64,000 nt of DNA from Methanocorpusculum sp. (GCA_029986255.1 DALTYD010000001.1:1-64000), one strand, 5' to 3'; numbered from the stretch's first letter, positions 18,784 to 28,820 are shown. Program-made: numbers and translations. Notes: generated by a model not told the origin, from the sequence alone.

Positions 18784-19707
18784 ATGGGCTTTCGTTGGCT
18801 TCTATTTCCCTTGTTGGTTTTTCTCGGGGGTTGCTGCTATGGTCCATCATCTTCGATGATTAAGATTGCTTATGATGCAGGTTTTTCATCGAATGATGTA
18901 CTGATTAGTCAATATTTTTATGGATGGCTGATTTTGCTAGTTATGGTCAGTGTCGGATTTCTTAATGGATTCTTCTTTCATCTCCCATTATTCCATACAC
19001 AATGGACAGTAAGAAGATTTTTGAGCCTGTTTGCTACTGGAGCTACACTTGCTCTAGTGAGCACCTGCTACTGTTTTTCCCTGCAGAGTATTCCAGCATC
19101 GCTTTCAGTTATTCTTCTGTTTCAATTTACATGGATTGGTGTGCTCATTCAAACGTTGGTGGAATGGAAAATCCCATCCCGAAGAACAATTGTTGCGGTT
19201 GCGCTCCTAATTTTAGGCACAATTCTTGCTGCTGATTTTTTTGGAAGTCGTCTCTCTTTAACTGCTGAGGGAATCATATTTGGAATTTTATCAGCTTTAT
19301 TCTATGCATTATATATGTTCTTACTTGGCTATAAGGAATCTGGGATGTCTCCATTGATGCGGAGTTTTGTGGTCCTGTCCTGCTCACTTGCTATATTGCT
19401 GTGTATCTTGTCCTCAGTTTCCATTTTGAGTTTTCAGGTGCTTTCTGATCTCTGGACATATGGGTGTATTCTTGGATTGTTTGGTTGTGCTCTTCCCATG
19501 TTTTTGTTTTCGATTGGGACTCCACGTATCTCTACTGGTTCTGCCACCATCCTTAGCTCCTCCGAACTTCCTGCCTCGATTGTCTGTTCAGTAGTTATCC
19601 TTTCTGAGGGAGTGTCTTGGGTTCAGTGGATGGGTATTGCTTTGATATTTTTTGGTATTGCTTCTCTCTATTTTTGGGATGAGGATAGAATTGATGTGGT
19701 GTCTTGA
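18784..19707 (+). CDS. EamA/DMT family transporter
   Basis: The 307-residue, ten-helix membrane protein contains two EamA repeats (about residues 5-140 and 160-300). Typical features are the GPSSSMIKIAYDAGFS start and GSATILSSSELPASIV near the last helices, corresponding to the conserved AS.L...P block of the second repeat. The substrate is unknown. It follows the site-2 protease in the same direction. Confidence 0.85.
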   Translation: MGFRWLLFPLLVFLGGCCYGPSSSMIKIAYDAGFSSNDVLISQYFYGWLILLVMVSVGFLNGFFFHLPLFHTQWTVRRFLSLFATGATLALVSTCYCFSLQSIPASLSVILLFQFTWIGVLIQTLVEWKIPSRRTIVAVALLILGTILAADFFGSRLSLTAEGIIFGILSALFYALYMFLLGYKESGMSPLMRSFVVLSCSLAILLCILSSVSILSFQVLSDLWTYGCILGLFGCALPMFLFSIGTPRISTGSATILSSSELPASIVCSVVILSEGVSWVQWMGIALIFFGIASLYFWDEDRIDVVS

Positions 19708-20030
19708 TGTGGTGTCTTTAGTATCTGAATAATATAATTCTACGTTATTTTTTCTTGAAAATATATCTTATAATTGTTTAATTAGATCTGATGCGATATG
19801 TATTCCTTCTTTCTCCATGAAAGTGTAGTGCCTTGTCACATAGGATTTCAAGATATACACTGTTCACTTTAATTTATTCAGGAAAATCGTATGTATTACG
19901 TGCACTTTCTTTATTTCGTTGAATTCCTTAAATCAATTTGTCTATTTTTTCTATAGAAATATATTAGGATATTCTCTGAACAACCTTTGACGAAATATAA
20001 TAATCTATTTACAATCAATGTATATGTAAC
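19708..20030. other. AT-rich spacer before purN
   Basis: No gene seen. An AATATAATAATC stretch near 19995-20010 could be the purN TATA region. Confidence 0.4.
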
Positions 20031-20645
20031 ATGAAACGGATTGCGGTGCTTGCTTCGGGACGCGGTTCTAACTTTCAGGCGATACTTGAAGCCATTTCTA
20101 GAGGAGAGATAAATGGAAAGTGTGTTGTTCTCCTTACAGACAACAAGAATGCTTATGCAATTGAACTGGCAAAAAATGCTGGTATCCCCATAGTTGTGAT
20201 TAACTACCATGATTACCCAACAAAATCTGCTTTTGAAACAGATTTGCTTGAGGCTATGCATGCAGCTAATGCAGATCTATTTGTCTGTGCTGGATATATG
20301 CGCATAATTGGAACCGAGATAATCCGAGCGTTTGCAGGAAAAATTATCAATATCCATCCTGCTCTCCTTCCATCGTTTCCCGGTCTGCATGCCCAGAGGA
20401 ATGCCTTGGAATATGGTGTTAAGATTGCTGGCTGTACCGTACATTTCGTTGATGATGGATTGGATTCTGGCCCAATCATTCTGCAGAAAGCGGTCTCAGT
20501 TTTGGATGATGATGATGAAAAAACGCTTGATGCGCGGATACTTGCCCAGGAACATGTTGTATTTCCAAAAGCTGTTGCACTGTTTTGTGCAGACCGCCTA
20601 GTGATATCTGGTCGTCATGTGAAGATTTTACCAAAGAGACCATGA
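20031..20645 (+). CDS. purN: Phosphoribosylglycinamide formyltransferase (GAR transformylase)
   Basis: The 204-residue protein performs the third step of purine synthesis. The N-terminus IAVLASGRGSNFQAILEAI binds the GAR phosphate. The catalytic block INIHPALLPSFPGLHAQRNA holds the N-x-H residues, and GCTVHFVDDGLDSGPIILQ holds the essential D. This folate-dependent family is typical of bacteria and is found in some Methanomicrobia. Its stop overlaps the following RNase P gene (ATGA). Confidence 0.95.
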   Translation: MKRIAVLASGRGSNFQAILEAISRGEINGKCVVLLTDNKNAYAIELAKNAGIPIVVINYHDYPTKSAFETDLLEAMHAANADLFVCAGYMRIIGTEIIRAFAGKIINIHPALLPSFPGLHAQRNALEYGVKIAGCTVHFVDDGLDSGPIILQKAVSVLDDDDEKTLDARILAQEHVVFPKAVALFCADRLVISGRHVKILPKRP

Positions 20646-20953
20646 GAACAATGCTTCCTTTAAAAATTTGTCAAGATCCTAAAGAAATTGCGATTGAACG
20701 TATTTCTATCCTTTTTTCCCAGGCGTACATCAATCGCGCTAATCCCACCCTTGCTCGTAGATATGTGATACTTGCCCGGGAAATTGCGATGCGAAGGTGT
20801 ATACGAATTCCAAAAGTATATCGTCGGTCTTTTTGCCCTGTTTGCTATACCTATTTTGTTTCAGGAGAAAACCATCGCGTTCGCATTCAGCATGGGAAGG
20901 TTATCTCAACATGTCGAATATGTGGTGTGATAATTCGATATCCTCTTTTGTAA
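20642..20953 (+). CDS. rnp4: Ribonuclease P protein component 4 (Rpp21/Rpr2)
   Basis: The 103-residue protein is the zinc-ribbon subunit of archaeal RNase P, which matures the 5' ends of tRNAs. The N-terminal helices contain IAIERISILFSQA and ARRYVILAREIAMR. The zinc ribbon is RSFCPVCYTYF ... STCRICGVI. I use the ATG at 20642, which overlaps the purN stop; an upstream in-frame ATG lies inside purN, and another ATG is three codons later. The coupling with purN looks like simple operon sharing. Confidence 0.92.
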   Translation: MRTMLPLKICQDPKEIAIERISILFSQAYINRANPTLARRYVILAREIAMRRCIRIPKVYRRSFCPVCYTYFVSGENHRVRIQHGKVISTCRICGVIIRYPLL

Positions 20954-21287
20954 TCCTCTTTTGTGTAGTAGATTTGATGAGGTATTTTCCTGTCTGGAAT
21001 TGTCCCTCCGTATGAGCACTAAAACGCATATTCTTTATGCATGTTTTTGTCATTAACGGGGTTGAAATTGCAGTCTACTCCTAAATCAGGATAAATGTTT
21101 CTGAAATTTTTCCATGTGAAATATCGCAATATTTGGTTATATCAGTGGAATATATTGTTTTTTTAAGATTTATTTGGAAAATTTATCTCATTTTCTCTCT
21201 CTATTTCTTAGAGATTGGAAAACGCTTTAATGGGAACTCTTATCCCCATAACAGTCTAACATATAAAGCACTAGGAGAATTCTACTC
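20954..21287. other. Spacer upstream of the CRM-domain gene
   Basis: No gene seen. ACATATAAAGC at about 21259-21269 is a good TATA box. It lies about 25 bases before the GTG at 21288, so that mRNA may have almost no leader. Confidence 0.45.
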
Positions 21288-21638
21288 GTGCCACATATAT
21301 TCTATAAAGAATCCTATATTCAAACCTTGAAACCTACGATATGGGTTGGTAAAAATGGTTGCACCGAGGATTTAGTGGAAGAGGCACGTCGTCAGTTGGA
21401 AGCACGAAAGGTCATCAAAATCAAATGGTTGCAGAGTTGTGATATTGATGAAGAAGAAATTCTTGCTCTTGCTCAAAAAACGTCAGCTGATATTTTGAGT
21501 TCTCGTGGTAGAATGGTTGTTCTCGGTACAAAAAACGGAGGTAAACCTCCAGTGATGGTGCTGGTCAAAGGGAAGAAATCGGCGAAGAGGCTGTCTGCAC
21601 GAAGTCGCATTAAATCATTTTATCTTAATAAAAAATAG
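21288..21638 (+). CDS. YhbY family CRM-domain RNA-binding protein
   Basis: The 116-residue product has the CRM fold linked to ribosome assembly. The GxxG RNA-binding loop is in WVGKNGCTEDLVEEARRQL, and DILSSRGRMVVLGTKNG matches the family C-terminal strand. The start is GTG at 21288 with AGGAG about ten bases upstream. It precedes the ribosomal-protein operon on the same strand. Confidence 0.85.
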   Translation: MPHIFYKESYIQTLKPTIWVGKNGCTEDLVEEARRQLEARKVIKIKWLQSCDIDEEEILALAQKTSADILSSRGRMVVLGTKNGGKPPVMVLVKGKKSAKRLSARSRIKSFYLNKK

Positions 21639-21825
21639 ATATTTTTATTTTTCTCTCTATATTTTTTTGAAAACTATGAGTTATATTTTGAAAACCTTCA
21701 CTTTTCCGAACTTATTTATTGTCTGGGAACAAAATAATAAATACTGTTAATGTCATGTGTTGCAGAATTTACTCCATGCAACCAAATCGTGCCGAAAGGT
21801 ACGGGCTTACAGTGAGGAAAAGTCT

Positions 21826-22275
21826 ATGACTACAGTATTTGATGTCCCAGCGAATGTACTCATTACAAAGGTTGCTGAAGTACTCAAGAGTGAGGCGGAG
21901 ATCAAGGCACCTGAGTGGTCCGAGTATGTGAAAACTGGGGTACACAAGCAGATGCCACCTGAGGATCCAGACTGGTGGTACATCCGTTCAGCAGCAGTGT
22001 TGCGTCGTATCTATGTTGATGGACCTATTGGAGTTGAGCGTATGCGCTCGGTCTATGGTGGTCTGCAAGATCGCGGTTCCAAACCATCTCACTTTAGAAA
22101 GGGTAGTGGCAGTATCGCAAGAAAAGTCATGCAACAGCTTGAATCAGCCGGTTATATTGAAAAAGTTACCGGTGGTCGTAATGTATCTGCAAAAGGCCGT
22201 AAATTCCTTGATAATATTGCTCACTCCTTAAAGGAGGACGTACTCAAAGAAGCGCCTGGTCTTGCAAAGTACTAA
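21826..22275 (+). CDS. rps19e: Ribosomal protein S19e
   Basis: The 149-residue small-subunit protein is clear from [38 protein letters not shown] and [14 protein letters not shown]. The ATG at 21826 is preceded by a Shine-Dalgarno GTGAGGA, so the longer open frame upstream is not used. It opens the operon running to pfdA. Confidence 0.95.
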   Translation: MTTVFDVPANVLITKVAEVLKSEAEIKAPEWSEYVKTGVHKQMPPEDPDWWYIRSAAVLRRIYVDGPIGVERMRSVYGGLQDRGSKPSHFRKGSGSIARKVMQQLESAGYIEKVTGGRNVSAKGRKFLDNIAHSLKEDVLKEAPGLAKY

Positions 22276-22312
22276 CGAATATCTATCTGATTAAACAGAA
22301 TGGTGATCAGAG

Positions 22313-22645
22313 ATGGAAGACGATGAACTTGCAGAAATTCGTCGACAACGCATGATGCAGCTTCAGCAACAGCAGATGGCTGAACAAGAACAGGCTCAAC
22401 GTCAACAGCAGATGCAAGCCCAAATTCAGTCGATTCTCATGCAGGCAATGGAACCCGAAGCCCGTGAGCGACTGAATACTATCAAGCTGACAAAGCCTGA
22501 GTTTGCCGCTGCAGTCGAGCAACAGATTGTTGCTCTTGCCCAGTCGGGACGCTTGCATCAGAAAATTACTGATGTTCAGCTTAAACAACTACTTTCCCAG
22601 ATCGTTCCACAAAAAAGGGAATTTAATATTCGTAGGGTTGGATGA
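22313..22645 (+). CDS. PDCD5-family DNA-binding protein
   Basis: The 110-residue product has a very Gln-rich N-terminal helix (residues about 8-40) followed by the conserved core EPEARERLNTIKLTKPEFA. It ends near QIVPQKREFNIRRVG. Archaeal members are small basic DNA-binding proteins; the function is poorly known. It sits, as usual in euryarchaeota, directly after rps19e and overlaps the next gene by four bases. Confidence 0.92.
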   Translation: MEDDELAEIRRQRMMQLQQQQMAEQEQAQRQQQMQAQIQSILMQAMEPEARERLNTIKLTKPEFAAAVEQQIVALAQSGRLHQKITDVQLKQLLSQIVPQKREFNIRRVG

Positions 22646-23226
22646 AAGCAGGTGTTCTCTATAGCGGCGGCAAGGATAGTACTCTTGCTGCAATTTTGCT
22701 TGGGAGAGACTATGAAGTGGAACTGGTAACATTTGTGTTTGATCCTTCTCACCCAATTCCTTTCATTGAAGCTGCCGCAAAGGCTGTTGGTTTCCCTTGG
22801 AAAAAATATACCTTTGCACCAGGTTCTCTCGATGATATTATCAACAAAATTGTTGAGGATGGATATCCATCAAATGCTATCAATGAAATCCATCGATGGG
22901 CTCTCTGTGCACTTGCCCAAGAATATGATGTGATCGCCGATGGGACTCGTCGTGATGATCGAGTACCTATGCGAACAAGTTCCGAGGTCCAGAGTCTTGA
23001 AATGAAGTATGGAGTTAGCTATGTGCGACCGCTTCTTGGCATAGGAAAAAAAGAGATTATCCGATTATGTGAACGATTCTTTGAGATCGCCTATGGCGAG
23101 ACAGGAATGATTCCAAATGGTGATTTCGAGAGTGAGATAAGGACTGAAATGGTTCGTCGAGGGATTGATTATGTATCCCTCTTTCCCAAAAACCATGAGC
23201 AATCTCTGATAATTCGAAAATGGTGA
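22642..23226 (+). CDS. PP-loop ATPase (adenine nucleotide alpha hydrolase superfamily)
   Basis: The 194-residue protein starts with the pyrophosphate-binding loop LYSGGKDSTLAAILLGRDY. A second conserved block is DVIADGTRRDDRVPMRTSSEVQSLE. PP-loop enzymes adenylate a substrate, often a tRNA base or a carboxylate. I cannot say which substrate is used here. It is conserved between PDCD5 and rpl39e in related archaea, which suggests a translation-linked role (inference). Start overlaps the PDCD5 stop. Confidence 0.85.
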   Translation: MKAGVLYSGGKDSTLAAILLGRDYEVELVTFVFDPSHPIPFIEAAAKAVGFPWKKYTFAPGSLDDIINKIVEDGYPSNAINEIHRWALCALAQEYDVIADGTRRDDRVPMRTSSEVQSLEMKYGVSYVRPLLGIGKKEIIRLCERFFEIAYGETGMIPNGDFESEIRTEMVRRGIDYVSLFPKNHEQSLIIRKW

Positions 23227-23232
23227 TTAACC

Positions 23233-23385
23233 ATGAGCAAACTTACTAAAGCTCGTAAGATTCGTCTTGCAAAGGCGACCCATCAGAACCGCCGTGTTCC
23301 TGCATGGGTCATGATAAAAACAAAGCGCACCGTTGTGTCGCACCCGTGCAGACGCAACTGGAGACGCAGTACTCTGAAGGTGTAA
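23233..23385 (+). CDS. rpl39e: Ribosomal protein L39e
   Basis: A 50-residue, highly basic protein that lines the ribosomal exit tunnel. It begins [19 protein letters not shown], continues [13 protein letters not shown] and ends [11 protein letters not shown], which is diagnostic. It lies between the PP-loop gene and rpl31e, the usual archaeal order, with spacers of 6 and 4 bases. Confidence 0.97.
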   Translation: MSKLTKARKIRLAKATHQNRRVPAWVMIKTKRTVVSHPCRRNWRRSTLKV

Positions 23386-23389
23386 AAAA

Positions 23390-23653
23390 ATGGTAGAAGC
23401 ACAAAAGGAACAAGTATATGTTATTCCACTCCGTGATGTCAAGCGAGTACCATGTTATAAACGTGCTAACGCTGCAATTAAAGACATTCGCAGCTACCTG
23501 AAGCATCACATGAAAAGTGATGATGTTAAGCTTGATATGAGTATTAATGAGGCTGTCTGGGCTCGTGGATCTCAGAAGCCTCCTAGACACATTCGTGTTC
23601 GTGCAATGAAATTTGAAGATGGACAGGTTCAGGCAGAACGTGCTGAGGAGTAA
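23390..23653 (+). CDS. rpl31e: Ribosomal protein L31e
   Basis: The 87-residue large-subunit protein contains [20 protein letters not shown] and the family core [20 protein letters not shown]. Its stop abuts the eif6 start, so the two are coupled. Confidence 0.96.
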   Translation: MVEAQKEQVYVIPLRDVKRVPCYKRANAAIKDIRSYLKHHMKSDDVKLDMSINEAVWARGSQKPPRHIRVRAMKFEDGQVQAERAEE

Positions 23654-24322
23654 ATGGATCATACCCTGTCACTGAATGGAGACCCAAACATTGGCGTCTT
23701 CTCTCGTGTCTTTGAAGATATTGCCTTTGTCCCACTTGATTCCCCGGATCGGTTCAGATCACAGATAGCAGAAGCTCTTGATGTAGAAATAATCCCTACA
23801 TTTATCCAGGGATCGTCTGTAATTGGTCTACTTCTTACAGGTAATTCTCGTGGGTTTGTCGTATCTGGTCTTATTCATGATTCTGAACTTGACCTTCTTC
23901 AGGAGTACGGTGATGTTTTGCTTCTTGGGGAAGAGATGAATGCGGCAGGGAATATTATTCTTACCAATGATTCATTTGCAATTGTGCATCCTAGCATGTC
24001 ACTAGAAATGAGAAGAATGGTTTCTGACTTCCTGAAAGTCGAGACGATCCCACTGTCTTTTGGAGGTATTGGCACTGTAGGGATGGCAGGTGCCTGTACT
24101 AATGCAGGTGTTCTGTTGCCCACGCAGAGTTTTCCTGAAGAACTCGTTAATCTCGAAAACAACCTTCCAACAGAGAACGTTTCCGTTGGTACAGGTTCCG
24201 TGAACATGGGTTCGGGTATGATTGGAACAGGTCTGATCGTCAACAGCAAGGGTTATTTGGCCGGAAACGCTACTACGGGCTTTGAACTCGGTCGGATTGA
24301 AGATGTATTTGGATTTATCTGA
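23654..24322 (+). CDS. eif6: Translation initiation factor aIF6
   Basis: The 222-residue anti-association factor binds the large ribosomal subunit. The five-fold repeat is seen in repeated short blocks such as NPNIGVFSRV-like NGDPNIGVFSRVFEDIAFVP, GNSRGFVVSGLIHDSELDLL and MGSGMIGTGLIVNSKGYLAG. It starts immediately after rpl31e and precedes rplX, the classical archaeal cluster. Confidence 0.96.
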   Translation: MDHTLSLNGDPNIGVFSRVFEDIAFVPLDSPDRFRSQIAEALDVEIIPTFIQGSSVIGLLLTGNSRGFVVSGLIHDSELDLLQEYGDVLLLGEEMNAAGNIILTNDSFAIVHPSMSLEMRRMVSDFLKVETIPLSFGGIGTVGMAGACTNAGVLLPTQSFPEELVNLENNLPTENVSVGTGSVNMGSGMIGTGLIVNSKGYLAGNATTGFELGRIEDVFGFI

Positions 24323-24334
24323 GGTAAAATTACT

Positions 24335-24520
24335 ATGCAAAAATTTGAAGTAAAGGGCACGTTCAAAAACGATGGACAGATGAAGCCCTATACAAAGAGG
24401 ATAGATGCACCTAGCGAACGTCTTGCAGGAGAGTTTACTCTTGCAACGATTGGAAGCAAGCATAGACTTGAGCGAAAATATATTACTGTTGATTCTATAA
24501 AGGCTATCAATGGCGAGTAA
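24335..24520 (+). CDS. rplX: Ribosomal protein LX (L18a/L20a)
   Basis: The 61-residue product begins MQKFEVKGTFKNDGQMKPY and contains RLAGEFTLATIGSKHRLER. Both length and sequence fit archaeal LX. A GAGGT Shine-Dalgarno lies just upstream. Its 3' end overlaps pfdA by 11 bases. Confidence 0.95.
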   Translation: MQKFEVKGTFKNDGQMKPYTKRIDAPSERLAGEFTLATIGSKHRLERKYITVDSIKAINGE

Positions 24521-24959
24521 TGCAAATCTGGTAAATCGGGAGCAGGAGGTACAGGCACTCCGTTCCTATGCTGCAGAATATTCTCAGCAGTTTGAACTTC
24601 TGTCTCAACAATTGCGTTTTATCGAATCTGCTCGTGCGGAGTCTCTTGCTTCCATTGAGACACTAGAAGCTCTGATTAACACGACTGGAGAGCTTTCTAC
24701 CCTCCTAAGTCTTGGTGGTGGTGTATCTGTTCGGGCACTCGTTCAGGACACAAAGAAAATGCTTGTTGGGATTGGTGCGGGAGTTATGGTTGAAAAATCA
24801 ACTGAGGAGGCAATCTCTTTCCTGCATGATCGGATCATTGAGATGGATGCATCTGGCAAACGACTTTCTGAGTCTCTCGAAAAACTACAAAGTCAGATGG
24901 CTGTAGTTGAGCAGCGCATACAGGAAATTTTTGCTTCTACACAGCAGTCATCCCACTGA
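24510..24959 (+). CDS. pfdA: Prefoldin subunit alpha
   Basis: The 149-residue chaperone subunit has two long coiled-coil helices (about residues 5-55 and 95-145) around a beta hairpin core with LSLGGGVSVRALV and VLVGIGAGVMVEKS-like KMLVGIGAGVMVEKST. It would assemble with the beta subunit to carry unfolded proteins to the thermosome. It is last in the operon and overlaps rplX. Confidence 0.95.
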   Translation: MASNANLVNREQEVQALRSYAAEYSQQFELLSQQLRFIESARAESLASIETLEALINTTGELSTLLSLGGGVSVRALVQDTKKMLVGIGAGVMVEKSTEEAISFLHDRIIEMDASGKRLSESLEKLQSQMAVVEQRIQEIFASTQQSSH

Positions 24960-26183
24960 TATTTTTTCATATCTTTTGGTTTAAATACTGTTTTTATCGA
25001 AAATTTTGCGAATATCCTCTATTCATGAGACTATTTGGAATAAAAACCTCTCTAAGAATAGATATCAAATTTGGATGTATTGTAAGTACATATTTCATTT
25101 GTTTTATCGAATATTTCTAGAGAGCTTCCCCTCCTTGAAAATTTGAAACCTCCATTATTCAGTTTAGTTTTCTGCGTTTTATTTTGGAAAGTTAAGAATA
25201 TTCTCTCCACTTATCAATTATGTGGAGAAATTTGGAGGGATTATAGATGCGTATCCCTCTATTGTGTCTTTATTGTCAGAATCAGTAGATACAGATTTAC
25301 TCTCTTCTGTTTTTAGTAATTCTTCTGGAACCTAATGTTCCCAATGAGATCTCATTGTTTTTTGTCATTCTAATTAAGTTTAGCTCTCACAATTTTGAAG
25401 AAATCGTGTCTATGAATTGACTGTGTATTTTCTACTGTTTTGTATGTCTTATATGGTTACAATATCTTCTATACAGCTAGAGCCATGCTAATACATTGAT
25501 CAATGTGTATGGATAATTTATCAAAGGAGGTGATGTTGGAGATCTCCGAGAGGTACATTTCCTAATTGATATTAAATCCGTTACATTATCTCTTGCACTG
25601 AAGATGCAGATTTGCGCGTTTTCTCTGTACTCTCTTGGCGACATTTGAATCTCTCTATTTGGAGACATAGAGCTTTATTTATCAATTGATGATATATCAC
25701 ACACTACACTGATTGTGGTATGAACTGATGATGCCGTGGAGCGTTGACGAATATGTCAGCTCTGTTATGCTCATTAGATTCTATTGAAATGATTGATATA
25801 TTTGAACAATTTATAAATATATTCTTTTATCATAATTCTTTCTTGAATGTTTCTGTATAATAATAGCCTCCTACTATATATTTTTGCGACGAAATGTTGC
25901 AATATGAAATTATCAATTCTTTTCCATACTTTTTAATATGTTGGATATATGGAGTGAAGTAGACATTACAATTATTTTATTTTTATATCACTTTTTATTT
26001 TTTTAAGTTTGCTCTGCCTGAAAAACATATGTCCTGAAGAAAAGAGATAAAAAATGATCTATTATTTTAGTTTTTTGAATAAGGTTTGCAAGGTTTCAAC
26101 TATCTCTATCGAATGATATGCAGAACTTTTCCCATTTAAAAATAGCAGAGGCAATTTATACTTTTAGGGTAAATAGTTAGATA
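24960..26183. other. Long spacer with probable gene remnants
   Basis: About 1.2 kb lies between pfdA and ftsY. Two plus-strand stretches look like former coding sequence. From 25168 to 25335, 56 open codons end in FGGIIDAYPSIVSLLSESVD and a TAA. From about 25525 to 25760 one frame reads VHFLIDIKSVTLSLALKMQI then ISLFGDIELYLSIDDISHTT, interrupted by three TGA codons. Neither has a plausible start. The rest is AT-rich; TTTATACTTTTAG near 26155-26167 suits a TATA box for a nearly leaderless ftsY mRNA. Confidence 0.4.
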
Positions 26184-27350
26184 ATGTTTGAAGGGTTGAA
26201 GAAAAAACTCAGCGAAATTACCAAAAAACTTGGAAAAAGTATTGAATCTTCCTCTGTGACAAACGAGAATAAGGTTGATCCGCTTCTTCTTAAAACTCAT
26301 ACCATTTCGGATACTGGTGATTCAATCGGAATTTCATCAACGGAGGCTACAATCCCAACTGAAGAGTCTGTTCCATCATCTCTAGTTTCGTCCTCATCTT
26401 CAGTGACTGAGAAACCGTTCTCTATCACAGCTGAAAAACCAACTCTTTATGCCAATAAACCCGGATTTTTTGGAAAGTTAAAGACACTTGTCGTTGAAAG
26501 AGAGTTCATTCTTTCGGAAAAAGATATCGATGAAACACTTTTTGAGTTACAGGTGATACTTCTTGAGGCTGATGTTGCATTTCCAGTTGTGGAAGCAATC
26601 ATAGTCCACATGAAAAAAGAACTTGTTGGAACTCATCGAAAAATTCGCGAATCTCCTGAAATGATTGTAACCAATGCTCTTCGGCATGCTATTGATGGTG
26701 TGCTTGGTGATGGGTTTGATTTGCTCGACTATATTAAGTCCAATGATAATCCTGTAAAAATTCTCTTTATTGGTGTAAACGGTACTGGAAAAACCACCTC
26801 AATTGCAAAAATAGCATATTATCTTCAGAATCATGGAATGTCCGTAGTTGTTGGTGCTGGAGATACATTCAGAGCTGGAGCGATTGAACAACTTCGTGTG
26901 CATTGTGATAGGCTTGGTATCAAGCTTATCGCCCATCGTGAAGGGGCAGATCCGTCTGCAGTTCTTTTTGATACTGTGGAGTACGCAAAATCTCATAATA
27001 TTGATGTTGTGTTAGCAGATTCTGCGGGTCGATTCCACAATCGTGTCAATCTGATGAATCAGTTGGAGAAGATAAAACGTGTAGTGAAACCGAACCTCGT
27101 TTTTTATGTGGATGAGGCGGTTGCTGGAAATGATGCAGTGATCCGTGCTGCGGAGTTTGAAAAGACGATATCCATTGATGGAGTGATTTTAACCAAAGTG
27201 GACATGGATCCGAAAGGAGGTGCTGCAATATCTATTGCTTATACCATTGGTAAGCCGCTGGTATTTCTTGGGATTGGTCAGGAGATCTCTGATATGAAAC
27301 CATTTGTTCCAGCGTTGATTACAGATGCAATTTTTGGAGAGGAGATCTAA
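26184..27350 (+). CDS. ftsY: Signal recognition particle receptor FtsY
   Basis: The 388-residue SRP-type GTPase docks SRP-ribosome complexes at the membrane. The N-terminal acidic/Ser-rich A region (about residues 1-100) is followed by the N domain and G domain. G1 is GVNGTGKTTSIAKIAYYL, the insertion-box region is VVGAGDTFRAGAIEQL, G3 is DSAGRFHNR and G4 is TKVDMDPKGGAA. The G1 motif normally reads GxNGxGKTT, as here. srp54 begins directly after its stop. Confidence 0.97.
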   Translation: MFEGLKKKLSEITKKLGKSIESSSVTNENKVDPLLLKTHTISDTGDSIGISSTEATIPTEESVPSSLVSSSSSVTEKPFSITAEKPTLYANKPGFFGKLKTLVVEREFILSEKDIDETLFELQVILLEADVAFPVVEAIIVHMKKELVGTHRKIRESPEMIVTNALRHAIDGVLGDGFDLLDYIKSNDNPVKILFIGVNGTGKTTSIAKIAYYLQNHGMSVVVGAGDTFRAGAIEQLRVHCDRLGIKLIAHREGADPSAVLFDTVEYAKSHNIDVVLADSAGRFHNRVNLMNQLEKIKRVVKPNLVFYVDEAVAGNDAVIRAAEFEKTISIDGVILTKVDMDPKGGAAISIAYTIGKPLVFLGIGQEISDMKPFVPALITDAIFGEEI

Positions 27351-28706
27351 ATGAGCCTCGATCAACTTTCAACCTCTCTGAAGGATGCTCTGAAAAAACT
27401 ATCCGGAAAAACGATCATTGATCGTGGTGCTGTGGATGAGTTGATTCGCGATCTCCAACGGGCGTTGCTATCAGCAGATGTCAATGTTAAGCTTGTAATG
27501 CAGCTGTCTCAGTCGATCAAATCTCGGGCTCTGAATGAGGTTTTATCTCCTGGTGTGAATGTCCGTGAACATGTACTGCGAGTTGTGTATTTAGAGCTTG
27601 TAAAACTCGTTGGAAAGAGGGCTGAACTCCAATTACATCCACAGAAAATCTTAATGGTTGGATTACAGGGTTCTGGTAAGACAACTACGACTGGAAAGTT
27701 GTGTCGATACTTTCAACGCAAGGGTTTGAAGGTCGGGGCAATTGGCGCTGATAATTTTCGACCGGGTGCCTATGCCCAGCTTGAAACATTATGCAAAAAG
27801 ATCAATGTTCCATGCTACGGCGATCCATTGGAGAGAGATGCAGTGAAAATCATCCATGATGGTCTGATTGCATTAAAGGGTATGGAGGTTATCATTGTGG
27901 ATACTGCAGGTCGTCATGCTCTGGAGGACGATATGATCTGGGAGATATCACAAATCAATGATTTGCTCCAACCAGATCACCGTTGGCTTGTAATTGATGC
28001 AGCACTTGGCCAGGCTGCACGAGATCAGGCGAAGCGGTTCCATGAGGCCATAGATATTGATGGCGTGATTGTAACCAAGATGGATGGTACGGCCAAAGGA
28101 GGTGGAGCTATGTCTGCAGTCTCCGAAACCCAGTCTGGTATTGTGTTCATAGGTAATGGTGAGACAATTGAGGATATGGAACGGTTTGATGCGAATGGTT
28201 TCATATCTCGTTTGCTGGGCATGGGTGATTTGAAGGCGCTCGTCGAGAAGGCAGAGGATGTTATCAAACCAGATGATGCGGATGTTAACGCGATGCTGCG
28301 TGGAAAATTCTCTTTGAGTGATATGTACAAGCAGTTGGAAGCGGTACAGAAAATGGGTCCGTTAAAACAAGTGCTCTCAATGTTACCTCTTGGTGGAATG
28401 AGTTTACCTTCTGACGCATTAGATGGAACAGCGGTTCGAATGAAGAAATTTCGAATTATTATGGACTCAATGACGCAACAGGAATTGGATAATCCTTCGT
28501 TGCTCAATACATCTCGAATGATACGAGTTGCTCAAGGTTCGGGGACGGCAGTTGATGAGGTACGCGAGCTTATCAAATACCATAAGATGATGCAAAAGAT
28601 GCTGAAGGGATTTCGAGGAAATCGGGTGATGATGAATAAGATGATGAAGCAGATTAGCAAGGATGGTGGTGTTCTTGCTGGAATAGATCGCATGAATCAT
28701 CGCTAA
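27351..28706 (+). CDS. srp54: Signal recognition particle protein SRP54
   Basis: The 451-residue protein has the N domain, G domain (GLQGSGKTTTTGKL, DTAGRHALED, TKMDGTAKGGGAMS) and a methionine-rich M domain from about residue 300 (MMQKMLKGFRGNRVMMNKM) that binds signal peptides and 7S RNA. It abuts ftsY (TAA then ATG), forming a two-gene targeting operon. The 7S RNA gene is not recognisable in the window. Confidence 0.97.
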   Translation: MSLDQLSTSLKDALKKLSGKTIIDRGAVDELIRDLQRALLSADVNVKLVMQLSQSIKSRALNEVLSPGVNVREHVLRVVYLELVKLVGKRAELQLHPQKILMVGLQGSGKTTTTGKLCRYFQRKGLKVGAIGADNFRPGAYAQLETLCKKINVPCYGDPLERDAVKIIHDGLIALKGMEVIIVDTAGRHALEDDMIWEISQINDLLQPDHRWLVIDAALGQAARDQAKRFHEAIDIDGVIVTKMDGTAKGGGAMSAVSETQSGIVFIGNGETIEDMERFDANGFISRLLGMGDLKALVEKAEDVIKPDDADVNAMLRGKFSLSDMYKQLEAVQKMGPLKQVLSMLPLGGMSLPSDALDGTAVRMKKFRIIMDSMTQQELDNPSLLNTSRMIRVAQGSGTAVDEVRELIKYHKMMQKMLKGFRGNRVMMNKMMKQISKDGGVLAGIDRMNHR

Positions 28707-28820
28707 ATCTATTTCTACCATTTTAAAAATTAAAAATAGGAGCGATATCTACAAAATTATTTGCTTGATCAACTTCTTTGTTTTTACCTACCATTCTGCT
28801 ATACGTTTTGTTGCAAATAT

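Noticed and set aside
25690..25760. TGA read as an amino acid (all three interruptions of a frame are TGA)
   Set aside because: Real genes in the window use TGA as stop (for example sepS-neighbouring taw1 and cetZ), and no recoding signal was seen; decay is simpler.
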